Source of the DNA: Atopobacter sp. AH10
GTDB taxonomy: Bacteria; Bacillota; Bacilli; Lactobacillales; Aerococcaceae
NCBI RefSeq assembly: GCF_003664595.1
Contig: NZ_QXPZ01000036.1
Location: 26,256 to 90,255, forward strand
DNA length: 64,000 nt
Direction of reading: 5' to 3'
The notes beneath the pieces were generated by a model. That model saw nothing but the letters and a program-made list of their open reading frames with translations. It searched no databases and was not told the origin of the DNA. Of this stretch, positions 49,638 through 57,302 are shown one piece after another. The position numbers were made by a program, and so were the translations under genes. Each line of letters starts with the position of its first letter. The stretch's first letter is position 1.

Positions 49638-50795
49638 TTAAGATGAACTTAATTTCAATTTTTCGATGTTTAAAAATTTCTGAATTGACAGAGAAATAGC
49701 TCCGCTTAGAACAGGATTCCATTTAATAGAGCTACTAATAACTGGTATACCATTAGTGTATTTATTTTTTAAGTGAGATTGAATTGTAGTAATTATGTCA
49801 GGAATTTTTTTTGTTAAAGGGCTGTTGAATACAACTATATCGGGAGCATATAACATGATTGTGTTGTTAACTGCTATTGAGAGATAATAAGAATATTCAT
49901 GTATCATATTTATAACTTTTGAATCATTAGAATTATATAAATGTAAAACAATATCTGAATTAATTTTATTCAGGTGTTTTGCTTCAGCTATTTCTCTATA
50001 AATTATATTTGTAGAACAATACATTTCTAAACAACCCTTATTTCCGCAGGAACATACTCTACCATTTGGAATTAAAATCGTATGACCTAATCGACCAGCG
50101 TATCCTTTATTGCCAACATCTAATTTTCCGTCTTTTACAATACCCACACCTATTCCGCTATGGAGACTAATTGATACTAAATTATTTAGGTCAGAAGAAA
50201 ATGTATACTCACCCAGAGCAGATAAATTTGCTTCATTTTCAATATAGACGGGATAGGAATATTCAGCGTTTAATAATGTTTCTAAGTCTACCTCTTCAAG
50301 ATTACTGTATGTAGTACTGATAATTTTGTTATTTAAAATTTGCCCCTGTAAAGCAATGGTCATTCCTACTATGCCATGAAATGTAGGAGGTAATTTTAAA
50401 GTTAATTTCTCAACAACCTGATGAATTAATTTTTGGATATTGTACTTGTTAGCGTACGTATCTATAAGTTGAAATCTCCTGATTTCTGTACCATCTAAAG
50501 TTGTAAGTAAACCGTCTATATATTCAAATCCGACGTCGATCGCAATAGCTAACCCAGATTCCTTACCATTAAAGGTTAACAATATAGGTTTTCTACCTCT
50601 GTTCGTAGCTTCCCCAATACGGGTTTCAACTACTAGATGGTCTTTTATTAATTTTTTAACGATAGATGAAACGGATGCTTTATTTAGGGAAGACATTTTG
50701 CTCAAAGTAGCACGTGATATCTCTTTGTGTGTAATGATTTCATTTAGAATAATAGATTCATTTTGCTCTCTGATAGTATATTTACTAGAAATCAT
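49638..50795 (-). CDS. ROK-family transcriptional regulator (XylR/NagC type)
   Basis: 385 residues: N-terminal winged helix (TLSKMSSLNKASVSSIVKKL in part: NKASVSSIVKKL near 38-50) and ROK sugar-binding domain (AIAIDVGFEYIDG near 82; zinc motif GRVCSCGNKGCLEMYC near 238). It is divergent from the GH31-PTS operon. Two copies of a XylR-like palindrome lie between them, so it probably represses that operon and itself until a sugar binds. The ROK kinase residues are not all kept, as usual for regulators. Confidence 0.9.
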   Translation of the reverse strand: MISSKYTIREQNESIILNEIITHKEISRATLSKMSSLNKASVSSIVKKLIKDHLVVETRIGEATNRGRKPILLTFNGKESGLAIAIDVGFEYIDGLLTTLDGTEIRRFQLIDTYANKYNIQKLIHQVVEKLTLKLPPTFHGIVGMTIALQGQILNNKIISTTYSNLEEVDLETLLNAEYSYPVYIENEANLSALGEYTFSSDLNNLVSISLHSGIGVGIVKDGKLDVGNKGYAGRLGHTILIPNGRVCSCGNKGCLEMYCSTNIIYREIAEAKHLNKINSDIVLHLYNSNDSKVINMIHEYSYYLSIAVNNTIMLYAPDIVVFNSPLTKKIPDIITTIQSHLKNKYTNGIPVISSSIKWNPVLSGAISLSIQKFLNIEKLKLSSS

Positions 50796-50841
50796 ATAAA
50801 CACCTCGCTTGTTTATTTGTACTGTATGTTAAATCCGACAA

Positions 50842-50855
50842 TGAAAGTGTGTACA
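50842..50855 (+). promoter_or_regulatory. weak cre-like site before GH31 promoter
   Basis: TGAAAGTGTGTACA fits the cre consensus at 12 of 14 positions and lies directly before the -35 element at 50857. Confidence 0.35.
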
Positions 50856-50856
50856 G

Positions 50857-50885
50857 TTGACTTTTACAGTAGCTTGTTGTATATT
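50857..50885 (+). promoter_or_regulatory. promoter of the GH31-PTS operon
   Basis: TTGACT (50857-50862), 17 bases, TATATT (50880-50885). The ROK operator copy 1 begins 10 bases later, at the expected start of transcription; the 5' leader would be about 180 bases. Confidence 0.75.
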
Positions 50886-50895
50886 CAAATCACAA

Positions 50896-50916
50896 TTAGT
50901 TTAACGTGCAAACTAA
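50896..50916. promoter_or_regulatory. ROK-type operator copy 1
   Basis: Inverted repeat TTAGTTT-N7-AAACTAA (centre AACGTGC), resembling XylR operators. It covers the start region of the GH31 promoter and also a possible -10 region of the ROK gene on the minus strand. Confidence 0.75.
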
Positions 50917-50966
50917 AAAAAATCAAGTTGTAGGAAAATGTAGAATGTTTTTATTTTTTTAACTAA

Positions 50967-50987
50967 TTAGTTTAACGTACAAACAAA
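50967..50987. promoter_or_regulatory. ROK-type operator copy 2
   Basis: TTAGTTT-N7-AAACAAA (centre AACGTAC), the same sequence as copy 1 apart from three bases, 71 bases further on. Two sites would allow DNA looping. Confidence 0.7.
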
Positions 50988-51070
50988 TAAAGATTAAACT
51001 CACATCAATGTGAGCTTTAGAAATTAAAGGAAAATATCAAATGATTAGTAAATGAAAAGATGGTGAAAAA

Positions 51071-53137
51071 ATGATCGATATTATGGATAGATCGTTTAGT
51101 AAAGCGTTTAACGATGAATTATTACTTGTGCAAGCTTGGGGAGATAATGCGATTAGGATACGATCGTTTGTAGATATGAAATATGTAGATCGCTTTAATG
51201 CCTTGTTAGATGAACCTATTTCTTCGGAAAAGGTAGTAATTAATAAAAATATGGATGGGATAGAATTAATTAATGGAAAGATAAAAGTTGTGCTAGATCA
51301 TCGTAATCGTTTAACTTTTTATAATAATAACGATCAAGTGCTTTTAAAGGAGTACATAAGATTAAGAGCAGTCAAACATGATGACGGAAGTGAAGATGTA
51401 GGGACAGTTGATATTACAAAAGATTTTAATTCAACATTGAAGTTAAAGTCTAGAGAGTATCGTTCTAATCTATGTGGTAATTTTCAAGTAATCACTAGGT
51501 TTGAATCAGAACCGAAAGAAAAAATTTTTGGAATGGGACAATATCAACAGCAATTTTTGGATTTGAAAAACACTATATTAGAATTAGCACAAAGAAATTC
51601 TCAAGCATCGATTCCATTTTATATTTCTAGTATGGGATATGGATTTTTGTGGAATAACCCAGGAATAGGAGAAGTATCGTTTGCTAAAAATATAACTAGA
51701 TGGAAAATGTATTCAAGTGATTATATAGACTATGTTGTTATTTCTGGAGACGAACCTAAAGAAATATTAAGAAATTACGCAAATATGACAGGTAAGGTCC
51801 CCCAAATGCCCGATAAATTGTTGGGGCTTTGGCAAAGTAAGCTACGTTATCGAACGGCAAAAGAAGTTGTTGATGTTGTCAATGAGTATAAAAGACGAGG
51901 TATACAATTATCAACTATAGCAATTGATTATTTTCATTGGCCCAAACAAGGTGAGTATCGATTTGACGAAGAATATTGGCCCAATCCACAAACATTGATA
52001 AGTCGTTTAAAAAATAATTATTGTGTAGAGCCGTTGATTTCTATATGGCCTACGGTACAAACGGATGCTAAAAATTATGAAGATTATTTTGAAAATGGAT
52101 ATTTAGTTAAAGTTAATCGGGGTGTTCCTGTAACTATGCAAATTCAGGGGAACACGATGTTTATTGATATGACAAATTCTGAAGCTAGGAATTACGTTTG
52201 GAGTCTTATTAAGAAAAATTATGTAGATATAGGTGCAAGATATCTATGGTTAGATGTTGCAGAACCAGGGTATTCAGTTTATGATTTTGATAACTACAGA
52301 TATAAAAAAGGATCGGATCTATATTGCGGAAACTTATATCCAATTGGATATTTAACTATGGTTTACGAGGGGTTAAAGGATCACCAATCTGTAGTGACGC
52401 TTGTTAGAGGAAGTTGGGCTGGAGCACAGCGATATGGTGCATTGCTATGGTCTGGTGATATTGATTCAAGTTTTGAAGCTTTTCGAAATCAAATTAATAC
52501 AGGACTTAATGTTGGATTGGCTGGTTTACCTTGGTGGACAACAGATATAGGGGGATTTCATGGTGGGAATCCTAAAGATCCAGAGTTTCGAGAATTACTA
52601 ATTAGATGGTTCCAATATGCGACATTTTCACCAATACTAAGAATGCATGGAGATCGTCTTCCTCATAGTAAACCTCTTTCGAATCATGGTGGAGGCTCCA
52701 TGGTTACAGGTGCACCGAATGAGATTTGGTCTTATGGAGAAAAAGTTGAAGAACTACTAGTAAAGTATGTAAAAATAAGAGAAGTATTGAAACCGTATAT
52801 CAGCAAACTTATGAATGAGGCTCATCAATTTGGAGATCCTGTAATGAGAACGTTATTCTATGAATATTCAAATGATCCAGATGCATGGGATATAGAGGAT
52901 ACATATTTACTTGGAGATGCATTGTTGATTGCACCAATTGAGTATTATCAAGAAACAAGTCGACCAGTTTATTTACCTAAAGGAGATAAGTGGATAGATG
53001 TATGGAGAGAAAAAGAGTATGAAGGAGGGGAAAAAATAATTATTCAAGCAAACATTAATCAAATTCCTGTATTTATTAAAGCTAGCCAGAAAGAAGAATT
53101 TGCGGACTTATTTGCAGTTATCAAGGAGGAATTTTAA
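51071..53137 (+). CDS. glycoside hydrolase family 31 enzyme
   Basis: 688 residues: N-terminal beta-sandwich (1-230), (beta/alpha)8 barrel with the GH31 nucleophile block YLWLDVAEPG (Asp395; the family pattern W-x-D-[MV]-x-E) and probable acid/base Asp463 in LLWSGDIDSS, then C-terminal beta domains. GH31 enzymes remove alpha-linked glucose, xylose, galactose or N-acetylgalactosamine; the substrate here is open. No signal peptide, so it acts on sugar brought in by the PTS genes that follow. Weak GGTG ribosome binding site. Its stop overlaps the EIIC start (TAATG). Confidence 0.9.
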   Translation: MIDIMDRSFSKAFNDELLLVQAWGDNAIRIRSFVDMKYVDRFNALLDEPISSEKVVINKNMDGIELINGKIKVVLDHRNRLTFYNNNDQVLLKEYIRLRAVKHDDGSEDVGTVDITKDFNSTLKLKSREYRSNLCGNFQVITRFESEPKEKIFGMGQYQQQFLDLKNTILELAQRNSQASIPFYISSMGYGFLWNNPGIGEVSFAKNITRWKMYSSDYIDYVVISGDEPKEILRNYANMTGKVPQMPDKLLGLWQSKLRYRTAKEVVDVVNEYKRRGIQLSTIAIDYFHWPKQGEYRFDEEYWPNPQTLISRLKNNYCVEPLISIWPTVQTDAKNYEDYFENGYLVKVNRGVPVTMQIQGNTMFIDMTNSEARNYVWSLIKKNYVDIGARYLWLDVAEPGYSVYDFDNYRYKKGSDLYCGNLYPIGYLTMVYEGLKDHQSVVTLVRGSWAGAQRYGALLWSGDIDSSFEAFRNQINTGLNVGLAGLPWWTTDIGGFHGGNPKDPEFRELLIRWFQYATFSPILRMHGDRLPHSKPLSNHGGGSMVTGAPNEIWSYGEKVEELLVKYVKIREVLKPYISKLMNEAHQFGDPVMRTLFYEYSNDPDAWDIEDTYLLGDALLIAPIEYYQETSRPVYLPKGDKWIDVWREKEYEGGEKIIIQANINQIPVFIKASQKEEFADLFAVIKEEF

Positions 53138-53925
53138 TGGAAACGAATGCTCTTCAGCTGTTTTTAGTTATTCTATATGGTTTTTTTATCAATCTTGAAA
53201 AGAATTCAACAATGTTTGGAACATATCAACCTGTAACAGCAGGCTTTGTAACAGGTTTAATTTTAGGTGATGTTAAAACTGGGTTATTTATTGGTGGGAC
53301 TCTCCAGTTACTTTCTTTAGGTATTAGTAATTTTGGAGGAGCTTCAATACCTGATTATCAAACTGCCAGTATTGTAGCAACTTTTATCACTATTACTACT
53401 GGGCAAAAGTCTTCTGTAGGAATATCTATTGGCATTCCAGTTGCTTTATTAATGGTTCAATTAGATGTTATCAGAAATACTCTTGGAATTTGGATGGTAC
53501 ATCAAGCAGAAGTTGGAGCTAAAAAAGGTGATTATAGCATGATTACCAAAATGCAGATGTTTGGAGTGTTTTTAACTGCAGCTACAACAGGAATACCAGT
53601 GGCGTTGGCAGTAATTTTTGGTCCATCACTGATTAACAAAATTTTATCTACTACACCTGGTTGGTTAACAAATGGGCTAACAGTTGCGGGTGGATTATTG
53701 CCAGCTGTTGGTATAGGTTTATTGCTTAGGTATCTTCCTGTTAAAGAGTATTTTAGTTATCTTGTAATTGGTTTTGTTATGGTAGTTTATTTAAAAATAC
53801 CCTTATTAGGAGTAGCTATATTGGGTGCTGCGATTGCGTTGATTGTGTATAAAAATAATATTCAAAGTACAGGTCATAATAATATACTATACAATTCTGT
53901 GGGGAGTGTAGATGAAGATGAATAA
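53137..53925 (+). CDS. PTS mannose-class EIIC (GH31 operon)
   Basis: 262 residues, polytopic. GVTLQ-like GGTLQLLSLGISNFGGASIPDYQT (in part: FGGASIPDYQT near 65), PVALLMVQLDVIRN near 105 and GGLLPAVGIGLLLRYLPVKEY (in part: LLPAVGIGLLLRYLP near 188) are EIIC-man motifs. AAGGAGG lies 7 bases before the ATG inside the GH31 gene end. Related to, but clearly diverged from, the EIIC at 47.9 kb. Confidence 0.92.
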   Translation: METNALQLFLVILYGFFINLEKNSTMFGTYQPVTAGFVTGLILGDVKTGLFIGGTLQLLSLGISNFGGASIPDYQTASIVATFITITTGQKSSVGISIGIPVALLMVQLDVIRNTLGIWMVHQAEVGAKKGDYSMITKMQMFGVFLTAATTGIPVALAVIFGPSLINKILSTTPGWLTNGLTVAGGLLPAVGIGLLLRYLPVKEYFSYLVIGFVMVVYLKIPLLGVAILGAAIALIVYKNNIQSTGHNNILYNSVGSVDEDE

Positions 53926-54706
53926 TCAAAAAAAGGTAAATAAAAGGGTTTTGTGGAGATGGTTTTTCACAAGTTCCGTATCATCTAATTACGAAAAAAT
54001 GCAGGCTTTGGCCTACTGTTATGCGGTTTTACCTTTTCTTAAAGAAACCTATAAAAATAAACCGAAAAAATTACAAAGTGAAGTACTTAACCATCTACAA
54101 TTTTTCAATACGAATCCTTGGGTTGCTCCATATATATTAGGTATAAATGTTGCTATGGAGGAAGATGGGGATAATAATGTTGAAGAAGCAGTAACCTCAA
54201 TTAAAACTGGACTGATGGGGCCGGTAGCTGGATTAGGTGATAGTTTATTTGTGGTAATACCTTGGACTATATTTGGAGCTATAGCTGCTAATATGGCCAT
54301 TGACGGGAGCCCCATAGGTATTTTTTTGTGGATAGCTGTAAGTGTATTTTTGAAAATGTTAAGTATTCCATTATTTGATTTAGGGTATACATCTGGAACA
54401 AAATTGATAGCAACTATTGAAAAAAGTTTAAAACAGCTAACAGAATCAACGTCAATACTGGGGTTAATGGTAGTGGGAGCGCTAATACCATCTGTTGTTA
54501 AAGCGAACATAGCTTTGAGTTTTAAACAAGGGAGTTTTACAATGAGCGGTCAAAAAATCTTAGACCAAATTATGCCTGGGTTATTGCCGGCTATGTTAGT
54601 TGCGGGGGTATATTTCGCTTTGAAAAAGAATATAAAACCAATATATTTAATATTAGGTGTGATGGTGCTATCTGTTGTATTATCCGCTGCAGGATGTTTG
54701 AAATAG
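53912..54706 (+). CDS. PTS mannose-class EIID (GH31 operon)
   Basis: 264 residues. SSNYEKMQALAYCYAVLPF near residue 24, QFFNTNPWVAPYILG near 62 and GLMGPVAGLGDSLF near 102 match EIID-man. It overlaps the EIIC end by 14 bases; GGGGAG precedes the ATG at 53912 and a second ATG lies at 53918. It forms the membrane complex with EIIC. Confidence 0.92.
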   Translation: MKMNNQKKVNKRVLWRWFFTSSVSSNYEKMQALAYCYAVLPFLKETYKNKPKKLQSEVLNHLQFFNTNPWVAPYILGINVAMEEDGDNNVEEAVTSIKTGLMGPVAGLGDSLFVVIPWTIFGAIAANMAIDGSPIGIFLWIAVSVFLKMLSIPLFDLGYTSGTKLIATIEKSLKQLTESTSILGLMVVGALIPSVVKANIALSFKQGSFTMSGQKILDQIMPGLLPAMLVAGVYFALKKNIKPIYLILGVMVLSVVLSAAGCLK

Positions 54707-54723
54707 ATTAGGGGTAATATTAT

Positions 54724-55206
54724 ATGGAAATGAAGGGAATAAATAATATACGTATTGATGATCGACTAATTCATGGACAAGTTGCTACTATGTGGACAAA
54801 TAAACTAGGAATTAATCGGATAATGGTTGCAAATGATGATGTGGCAAAAAATGACATTCAAAAGCAAATGCTAAGATTGGCTGTCCCAGCAGGTGTTTCT
54901 TCTTCTATTCTTACAAAAGAAAGGGCAATTGCTAATATAAAAAGCAAAAAATATGAAGGACAGAATGTTTTATTGATTGTAAAATCTCCAGTTGATTTGT
55001 TACCTTTTATTGAAAATGGATTAGAGATGAAACAAATTAATGTAGGAAATATGTCACATCGTACTAATACAAGTTCTCTACGTGCAAATATTAGTGTAAC
55101 CAAAGAAGAGAGAGAGGCGTTTGAAACATTATTAAATATTGGTGTTGAAATTACTACAATCATGGCTCCGGATGACAAGAAAACATTTTTAAAGGATATT
55201 TTATAG
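54724..55206 (+). CDS. PTS mannose-class EIIB (GH31 operon)
   Basis: 160 residues, a stand-alone EIIB. IRIDDRLIHGQVATMW near residue 9 has the phosphorylated His (LIHGQ). It hands phosphate to the sugar as it passes the EIIC-EIID channel. No EIIA gene follows or precedes it; the EIIA part of the fusion at 46949 is the nearest candidate donor. TTAGGGG precedes the ATG. Last gene of the GH31 operon. Confidence 0.92.
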   Translation: MEMKGINNIRIDDRLIHGQVATMWTNKLGINRIMVANDDVAKNDIQKQMLRLAVPAGVSSSILTKERAIANIKSKKYEGQNVLLIVKSPVDLLPFIENGLEMKQINVGNMSHRTNTSSLRANISVTKEEREAFETLLNIGVEITTIMAPDDKKTFLKDIL

Positions 55207-55346
55207 TTTCTGAGTAGAATTTTATTAATTATACTCTTATAAAGAGTTTAGTTTGATGGAAGAGAGCATATCTTTTTGAAATAGTAATTGATGGAAAATG
55301 AATTTGGTAGTGGTCAATTCTAATAATTGTTTATTGTTGGTGTTAC

Positions 55347-55405
55347 AAGGCATATCTAAATTCCGTCCTGTTGTAGTGACTTTATAGAGGATTTAGATGT
55401 GCCTT
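55347..55405 (+). repeat. long hairpin preceding the inverted-repeat element
   Basis: AAGGCATATCTAAATTCC (55347-55364) pairs with GGATTTAGATGTGCCTT (55389-55405), about 17 base pairs with two G-U pairs and a 24-base loop. It ends 3 bases before the left arm of the inverted repeat. It may be the 3' structure of the PTS transcript. Confidence 0.7.
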
Positions 55406-55459
55406 TATATATATACTTAGTTGTTGGTGAATATAAGCACTTATGAATAGAGAACTCAG

Positions 55460-55648
55460 TCTGACCGATCTGAAGGAAAGAGTCCTTCATCGGAAGTAGC
55501 GTCAAAGGAAGTCAAGCGAATTACTTGCTGTGCCGAAAGGCTTACAGCAAGTATGAGAATGACTAGCTGGGAGACCAAGGCTCCCAGTGGTCCCGCTACA
55601 ATTATCCGATGAAGGCAACTCTTATCCGAAAGACTCGGTCATTTTTGT
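55460..55648 (+). ncRNA. candidate structured non-coding RNA of unknown class
   Basis: Nested pairings: P1 TGACCGATCT (55462-55471)/AGA-C-TCGGTCA (55631-55641); P2 AAGAGT+CCTTCATCGGA (55478-55494)/TCCGATGAAGG+ACTCTT (55605-55623); P3 GTAGCG (55496-55501)/CGCTAC (55594-55599). Inside lie two hairpins: TACTTGCTGT/ACAGCAAGTA with GCC-GAAA-GGC tip (55522-55553), and GACTA-CTGGGAG/CTCCCAG-TGGTC (55561-55592). P1 is followed at once by T5, as in a terminator. I do not recognise it as tmRNA, RNase P, SRP, 6S, T-box or a known riboswitch. About 60 base pairs are supported in 180 bases. Confidence 0.7.
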
Positions 55649-55662
55649 GTTTTATATTTCAT

Positions 55663-55686
55663 ATGCAGACAATCGTCTGTATTTTT
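55663..55686 (+). terminator. second terminator inside the inverted-repeat element
   Basis: ATGCAGAC (55663-55670) pairs with GTCTGTAT (55675-55682, one G-U) with a 4-base loop and T5 after it. Confidence 0.75.
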
Positions 55687-55804
55687 CAACAACAACTAAG
55701 TATATATCCATTAAAGATAAGTTACCGTAAGGGGACGATCACTTGTTAAAATAGTGAAAAATGAAAATGAAATGAGTAAAAAACAAAAAAATCGACAAAA
55801 AGAG

Positions 55805-55834
55805 TTGACCTAAAAAGTAAAACTATGCTAGAAT
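55805..55834 (+). promoter_or_regulatory. promoter of the DUF3798 ABC transporter operon
   Basis: TTGACC (55805-55810), 18 bases, TAGAAT (55829-55834), about 38 bases before the ATG and downstream of the RNA element. Confidence 0.65.
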
Positions 55835-55872
55835 GCCATTAATTATTAAAAAAAGATTAAAGGAGTGTTAGA

Positions 55873-57213
55873 ATGGTGGCTACATTAAAAAAACTGCTCG
55901 CTTACGTAACAGTCTTATGCGCACTGCTCTTGTGTGTAGGTTGCCAACGTGTAGACGATTCTGTGAAAACGAAGGGGAAAGAAGCTTCTACAGAAGTGAA
56001 CGATAAGGTAAAAGCAAAATTCAAAGCCCTTAAAAAAGGAGAAAAATTCCATATCGGTATCGTGACAGGGACGGTATCCCAAGGTGAGGATGAATTTCGT
56101 GCAGCTGAAAAAGCCATTGAACTTTATGGCGATGCTAATAAAGGCGGTATGATTAAACATGATACCTATCCTGATAAGTATGAAGCAGAACAAGAAACCA
56201 CCATTTCAAAAATTGTGGCTATGGCAGATGATCCTTTAATGAAAGCTGTTATTGTCAACCAATCGGTACCTGGAACTGTAGCAGCCTTTAATCAAATCCG
56301 TGAAAAACGACCAGATATCATTTTAGTCAATGTGATGGGTCAAGAGGATACCATGATGGTAGAAAATGCAGCGGATTTAGCTATCGATGCGGACAATGTT
56401 TCTAGAGGTTATCGTATTGTTAAGGCAGCTAAAGAAATGGGTGCGAAAAAATTTGCGCATATTACCTTCCCAAGACATATGTCCATCGAATTGTTGGCTT
56501 TACGCCGAGCTATTATGGAAGAAGCTTGTAAAGATTTAGGGATGGAATTTATTTCTCTTAATGCACCTGACCCAATTGGTGATATTGGTGTTCCAGGAGC
56601 TCAACAATACATTGCTGAAAATGTACAATCATGGATTGATAAGTATGGTAAAGACACAGCTTTCTACTGTACAAATGATGCGCATACAGAACCTCTATTA
56701 CGCGGTGTTGCAGCTGGTGGGGCGATTTTTGTAGAACAAGATTTACCATCTCCAATCATGGGTTATCCAAAAGCCTTTTCAGTTAATATCAAAAATATGT
56801 CTGGAGATTGGAAAGCTATTAATGCGGCAGTTGAAAAAGCAGTTATCGCTAAAGGTGGCGCTAAACGTATGGGGACTTGGGCTTACTCTTTAGGCTATTC
56901 GACGACTTTAGGCTCTGTTGATCACTTGATTGAAGTGTTAAATGGCCGATCAGAATTGTTGAATAAGGACCAATTGATTCAAACGATTGGTAAACGTACT
57001 GAAGGATCCAACTGGATGGCATCTAATTATATGGATCGTTCTACAGGAGACGTCAGAGAAAATCATGTCTTGTTGGCTCAAGACACTTATGTTTATGGGA
57101 AAGGTTTCTTAGGAATGGACAAAGTAAAAGTTCCTAAAAAATATCTCAATCTTAATGTTGACTTAGAAGCCATCAAAGCATCTCAAGAAAAAGCTGAAGG
57201 TAAGGCTAAATAA
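55873..57213 (+). CDS. DUF3798 family lipoprotein, ABC transporter substrate-binding protein
   Basis: 446 residues. Signal peptide ending in lipobox LLCVGC, so membrane-anchored outside the cell. The body (FHIGIVTGTVSQGEDEFRAAE in part: GIVTGTVSQGEDEFRAAE near 62, and a periplasmic-binding-protein fold throughout) matches DUF3798. It stands in the place of the BmpA/PnrA nucleoside-binding lipoprotein of related transporters. Ligand unknown; the ATPase and two permeases that follow are its partners. AAAGGAG precedes the ATG. Confidence 0.85.
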   Translation: MVATLKKLLAYVTVLCALLLCVGCQRVDDSVKTKGKEASTEVNDKVKAKFKALKKGEKFHIGIVTGTVSQGEDEFRAAEKAIELYGDANKGGMIKHDTYPDKYEAEQETTISKIVAMADDPLMKAVIVNQSVPGTVAAFNQIREKRPDIILVNVMGQEDTMMVENAADLAIDADNVSRGYRIVKAAKEMGAKKFAHITFPRHMSIELLALRRAIMEEACKDLGMEFISLNAPDPIGDIGVPGAQQYIAENVQSWIDKYGKDTAFYCTNDAHTEPLLRGVAAGGAIFVEQDLPSPIMGYPKAFSVNIKNMSGDWKAINAAVEKAVIAKGGAKRMGTWAYSLGYSTTLGSVDHLIEVLNGRSELLNKDQLIQTIGKRTEGSNWMASNYMDRSTGDVRENHVLLAQDTYVYGKGFLGMDKVKVPKKYLNLNVDLEAIKASQEKAEGKAK

Positions 57214-57249
57214 ATTAAGAATGAACAACTGAAAATAGGAAAAACAAGT

Positions 57250-57277
57250 GAAAATCAACGGGTTTCCGTTGATTTTC
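57250..57277 (+). terminator. intercistronic hairpin after the binding protein gene
   Basis: GAAAATCAACGG (57250-57261) pairs with CCGTTGATTTTC (57266-57277), loop of 4, weak T-run (CGTTTATT). Probably a partial terminator or RNA stabiliser that lets more binding protein than transporter be made. Confidence 0.7.
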
Positions 57278-57302
57278 CGTTTATTCCAGATGGAGGTATC
57301 TT

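Larger units (their letters stand above)
55409..55707. repeat. 299-bp element bounded by perfect 18-bp inverted repeats
   Basis: ATATATACTTAGTTGTTG (55409-55426) is the exact reverse complement of 55690-55707. The interior is more GC-rich than its surroundings and consists of nested helices. This could be a small non-autonomous mobile element or the closing helix of one large RNA. Confidence 0.8.
55207..55804. other. gene-free stretch with structured RNA element
   Basis: About 600 bases between the EIIB gene and the DUF3798 promoter without a supported coding frame. It holds a 17-bp hairpin (55347-55405), an 18-bp inverted repeat (arms 55409-55426 and 55690-55707) and, inside it, a multi-helix RNA candidate and two terminators, listed separately. 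Confidence 0.75.

Noticed and set aside
55460..55648. T-box leader or cobalamin riboswitch for the DUF3798 operon
   Set aside because: GTGGTCCCGC and similar bits look superficially like T-box or B12 elements, but they are paired within other helices and the downstream gene has its own promoter.
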